From NCBI GenBank assembly GCA_964496035.1, contig CAZBXI010000034.1:1-16728 (forward strand): 16,728 nucleotides of DNA, given 5' to 3'. The notes under the pieces are model-generated. The model was not told the origin of the DNA. It ran no database searches and worked only from the letters and a program-made list of their open reading frames with translations. The stretch is from EX4484-217-1 sp964496035 (GTDB lineage Archaea; Thermoproteota; Thermoprotei_A; EX4484-217-1). Shown piece after piece: positions 14,328-16,728 of this stretch. Position 1 is the first letter of the stretch. Each line of letters begins with the position of its first letter. The position numbers and the translations under genes were made by a program.

Positions 14328-15044
14328 ATGAGGCTTTTGGTATCAATATGGTATCCTGAAGAACTCTTTGATGCAGTTGAGGGTGGAGCAGATATAGTAG
14401 ATGTTAAGGACCCGTCTTCAGGAAGTTTAGGCGCTCCTAAACCCGAAGTACTGAGAAATATTGTAAACATAATTAATTCTAAGAATATTAAATGTGAATT
14501 AAGTGCTGCAGTAGGCGATGTTAAATGTTGTCCCTCAACAGTTAGGCTTGCAGCATATTTTCTAGCGTCAATGAAGCTAAACTACATTAAAGTAGGTATT
14601 GAGGCAAACGATGTTGAAACAGCATATAACATCGCAAGAAGCGTTGTTGAAGGAGCTAAGGAAGCAAGTTCTTCCAAAGTCATATTGGTAGGGTATGCTG
14701 ATTTTAGAAAAGTAAAGTCAATTAACCCACTCAACTTACCTGAAATAGCATACAAAACTGAGGCTGATGGTGTTATGATAGATACTAGAATAAAGGATGG
14801 AACAAATACGTTTAACTATTTAACATTAAGCTATCTGGAACAATTCGTAGTTAAAGCTAAGGAGAGAAGTCTCTTAACAGCATTAGCAGGAGGGTTAAGG
14901 AAGGAACATATAAAAATAGCTTACGAACTTGATTTCGATGTTGTAGGTGTTAGAACAGCTGCTTGCCATGGAGGTAGATTGGGGAAAGTATCTAGAAGCA
15001 AGGTTAAGGAGCTTAAAGAGATTGTTTCTTCCTGTATGGAATAA
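14328..15044 (+). CDS. mfnB: (5-formylfuran-3-yl)methyl phosphate synthase (MfnB), methanofuran biosynthesis
   Basis: MfnB condenses two molecules of glyceraldehyde 3-phosphate into the furan ring of methanofuran, the C1 carrier used by Ftr. The 238-residue TIM-barrel protein matches M. jannaschii MJ1099 (about 235 residues). It has DVKDPSSGSLGA with K27, YIKVG with K88, VGYADF, and the Schiff-base lysine K156 in IDTRIKDG, followed by ALAGGLRKEHI and VGVRTAACHGG near the end. An open frame extends upstream to a TTG at 14277, but the ATG at 14328 aligns exactly with the family N-terminus and has GGAGTG with a 7-base spacer. It is the first plus-strand gene after the minus-strand block and is followed by the ESCRT-III-like gene and ftr. 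Confidence 0.92.
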   Translation: MRLLVSIWYPEELFDAVEGGADIVDVKDPSSGSLGAPKPEVLRNIVNIINSKNIKCELSAAVGDVKCCPSTVRLAAYFLASMKLNYIKVGIEANDVETAYNIARSVVEGAKEASSSKVILVGYADFRKVKSINPLNLPEIAYKTEADGVMIDTRIKDGTNTFNYLTLSYLEQFVVKAKERSLLTALAGGLRKEHIKIAYELDFDVVGVRTAACHGGRLGKVSRSKVKELKEIVSSCME

Positions 15045-15070
15045 CTAGGAACGTATAGTATTTACCCATT

Positions 15071-15081
15071 AAATTTAAAAC
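15071..15081 (+). promoter_or_regulatory. Promoter of the ESCRT-III-like gene
   Basis: AAATTTAAAAC predicts a transcript start near 15102, some 16 bases before the GTG start codon, with AGGGG at 15107-15111 as ribosome-binding site. Confidence 0.35.
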
Positions 15082-15117
15082 ACAATCTAAATAGTGTAGT
15101 TATTTTAGGGGCTTAGT

Positions 15118-15699
15118 GTGATTCATTTTCTAAGCAAAAGCGAAGACGAAGAGCTGAAAAAGGTTTTGAAAAGTAAGAACATAGGAGAGAAAATTACATA
15201 TTCCATATATAAGTTGAACAGTGAAATAGCCAAAATAAACAGATTTCTTATAAAATTAGAAGATAGGGAGAAAAGATTATACAATGAAATTGTGAAATCT
15301 AAGCTCAGAGGAGATGAGCATAGAGCCGCAATTTACGCTAATGAACTGGCTGAATTAAGGAAAATAGTAGGAACATTAACAGTTTCTAAGTTAGCCCTTG
15401 AGAAAGTACTGCTAAGACTCGAAACAATACTTCATGCCCAAAATGCTGCTACGATAGTTGCCCAGCTAGAGCCTATAGTCTTAGAGCTAAGTAAATCTAT
15501 GAAGAACATTATGCCCGAGGTTTCCTTAGAACTTGAAAACGTACATTACTCTCTAAGCGACCTAGCACAGTCCTTATCCATTGAAGGTCTAAACTTTACC
15601 GTTGAAGCTCCCTACGTATCTGCTGAAGCAAGAACCATACTTGAAGAGGCAAAGAAGGTTGCTAGAAGAAAGCTTAAAGAAAAATTCCCTAAGCCCTAA
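15118..15699 (+). CDS. ESCRT-III/Snf7-like protein (CdvB1/B2-type paralogue)
   Basis: The 193-residue protein is almost entirely helical and highly charged. A long helical hairpin (about 20-110) with a basic first helix is followed by an acidic pair of helices around EPIVLELSKSMKNIMPEVSL (118-137) and a last basic helix ending KKVARRKLKEKFPKP. This is the layout of archaeal CdvB-family ESCRT-III proteins, which polymerise on membranes in cell division and vesicle release. It lacks the C-terminal winged-helix extension that binds CdvA in CdvB itself, so it looks like a CdvB1/B2-type paralogue. No cdvA or cdvC (Vps4) gene is in the window. It starts at GTG with AGGGG and a 6-base spacer. An unrelated coiled-coil protein is the alternative. 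Confidence 0.7.
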   Translation: MIHFLSKSEDEELKKVLKSKNIGEKITYSIYKLNSEIAKINRFLIKLEDREKRLYNEIVKSKLRGDEHRAAIYANELAELRKIVGTLTVSKLALEKVLLRLETILHAQNAATIVAQLEPIVLELSKSMKNIMPEVSLELENVHYSLSDLAQSLSIEGLNFTVEAPYVSAEARTILEEAKKVARRKLKEKFPKP

Positions 15700-15783
15700 T
15701 TTTCAATAAGTATATGTTCTCGTAGAGATTATTTCACCTTTAACTCCTATTCGTTAGCCACATATACCCAACTTATGGAAGAG

Positions 15784-15790
15784 TTAATAA
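15784..15790 (+). promoter_or_regulatory. Possible promoter of ftr
   Basis: TTAATAA in the 125-base gap before ftr predicts a transcript start near 15813 and a leader of about 12 bases beginning at the AGGGT ribosome-binding site (15813-15817). Read-through from the upstream gene is also possible. Confidence 0.25.
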
Positions 15791-15824
15791 AGGTCTGAAA
15801 ACATAATCCATAAGGGTTTTATTC

Positions 15825-16728
15825 ATGAAGCTAAACGGAGTTGAAATAGAAGAGACTTTCGCTGAAGCATTCCCCATGTATGCTACAAGAGTACTAATAA
15901 CCGCTAAGAATTATAAGTGGGCTGAAATCGCAGGATTAGAAGCAACAGGTTTCGGATCATCAATAATAATGTCACCTGCTGAATCAGGTATTGAAAAGTT
16001 TGTACCACCAGAGAAAACACCGGATAAAAGACCCGGAGTTTTAATTCAGATTTTCCAGAAATCGTATCCTGAGCTAAGACAGCAAGTAATAGCTAGGCTA
16101 AGTCAGTGTATTTTAACAGCACCAACAACAAGAGCCTTTGACGGACTACCTCCTGTTAAGAGGAAAATGAGAGTAGGCGATGTTATAGCAATGTTTGGTG
16201 ATGGTTATCAGAGAAAAGTTAAAATGTTTGGCAGGACGATGTGGGTCGTTCCAGTTATGGAAGGGGAATTCATGATAGAAGAAACAATAGCTGTTGTTAA
16301 AGGTGTTGCTGGAGGTAATATTTTCATACTTGCGGAAAACATGGATGCCGGGCTTGAAGCAGCGACTAGAGCTGTAGAAGCAATACATAAATACGTTACT
16401 GGCGTTATTACACCATTCCCTGGCGGCGTTGTCAGAGCGGGTTCTAAACCAGGTTCCATGAAGTACCCTAAGTTAATAGCCACAACAAACCACAAATACT
16501 GTCCAACACTTAGAGGAATCGCTCCTGACAGCGAAATACCTGAAGGAGTTAAGAGCGTATATGAAATAGTTATTAATGGCTTAACACCGAAAGCTGTAGC
16601 TAAAGCAATGGGTGTAGCAATTAAGGCTGCGGTTAAGGTTCCAGGAATAGTTAAAATAACTGCAGGTAATTTTGGTGGAAAACTAGGGAAATACAAAATC
16701 TACCTTACGGAAGCCTTAAAGGCTGTTG
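15825..16728 (+). CDS. ftr: Formylmethanofuran:tetrahydromethanopterin formyltransferase (Ftr), 3' end missing
   Basis: Ftr moves the formyl group between methanofuran and tetrahydromethanopterin, the second step of CO2 reduction in methanogens or the reverse in oxidative C1 pathways. The 301 codons present align throughout with Methanosarcina and Methanopyrus Ftr. They begin with MKLNGVEIEETFAEAFPMYA, then EATGFGSSIIMSPAESGIE, CILTAPTTRAFDGLP, VPVMEGEF, ITPFPGGVVRAGS and, near the end, ITAGNFGGKLGKYKIYL. Known Ftr proteins have about 297 residues, so only a few codons lie beyond the edge. The ATG has AGGGT with a 7-base spacer. With mfnB two genes upstream it marks a working methanofuran/tetrahydromethanopterin C1 branch. 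Confidence 0.94.
   Translation, partial: MKLNGVEIEETFAEAFPMYATRVLITAKNYKWAEIAGLEATGFGSSIIMSPAESGIEKFVPPEKTPDKRPGVLIQIFQKSYPELRQQVIARLSQCILTAPTTRAFDGLPPVKRKMRVGDVIAMFGDGYQRKVKMFGRTMWVVPVMEGEFMIEETIAVVKGVAGGNIFILAENMDAGLEAATRAVEAIHKYVTGVITPFPGGVVRAGSKPGSMKYPKLIATTNHKYCPTLRGIAPDSEIPEGVKSVYEIVINGLTPKAVAKAMGVAIKAAVKVPGIVKITAGNFGGKLGKYKIYLTEALKAV

Overview
The window reads as AT-rich DNA of an archaeon, most likely a thermophilic member of the TACK group (Thermoproteota and relatives). The evidence is archaeal: TATA-like boxes about 25-30 bases before inferred transcript starts, archaeal-type GTP cyclohydrolase III, separate CofG and CofH proteins, a methanofuran biosynthesis gene (mfnB), formylmethanofuran:tetrahydromethanopterin formyltransferase (ftr), a giant pyrolysin-like subtilase and an ESCRT-III/CdvB-type protein. 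The cell therefore makes deazaflavin coenzyme F420 and methanofuran and moves one-carbon units on tetrahydromethanopterin. A methanogenic, methane/alkane-oxidising or related C1 lifestyle is possible but cannot be fixed from this window.

Left part (1-4792). The edge holds the start of a minus-strand ribbon-helix-helix protein. Then comes a tight plus-strand operon: arfA, a metal-dependent amidohydrolase, arfC, arfB and cofG. Neighbouring reading frames overlap or lie within about 15 bases. ArfA, ArfB and ArfC are three steps of the archaeal route from GTP to 5-amino-6-ribitylaminouracil, the shared precursor of riboflavin and of the F420 chromophore Fo. CofG, together with CofH (9001-10158), turns that precursor plus tyrosine into Fo. 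The route also needs a pyrimidine deaminase, for which no archaeal enzyme is established to my knowledge. The amidohydrolase inside the operon has the complete residue set of cytosine/guanine/adenosine-type deaminases and is the obvious candidate. This is the most interesting point of the window.

Middle part (4793-10158). A 1306-residue secreted subtilase with its own promoter, which carries an 18-bp perfect palindrome made of two back-to-back TATA boxes, separates cofG from cofH. cofH runs into a minus-strand flavoprotein gene with no base between the two stop codons.

Right-centre, minus strand (10159-14202). In order of transcription: two overlapping genes for small membrane proteins of unknown role, a SufS-type cysteine desulfurase, a small cysteine-bearing winged-helix-like protein, and a CoA-disulfide-reductase/NADH-oxidase-family flavoprotein. 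Most appear to have their own promoter.

Right end, plus strand (14328-16728): mfnB, an ESCRT-III-like protein and ftr, the last cut by the window edge. MfnB makes a precursor of methanofuran and Ftr uses formyl-methanofuran, so these two belong to one pathway. The ESCRT-III-like gene between them is an odd neighbour. No tRNA, rRNA, CRISPR array or insertion sequence was recognised.
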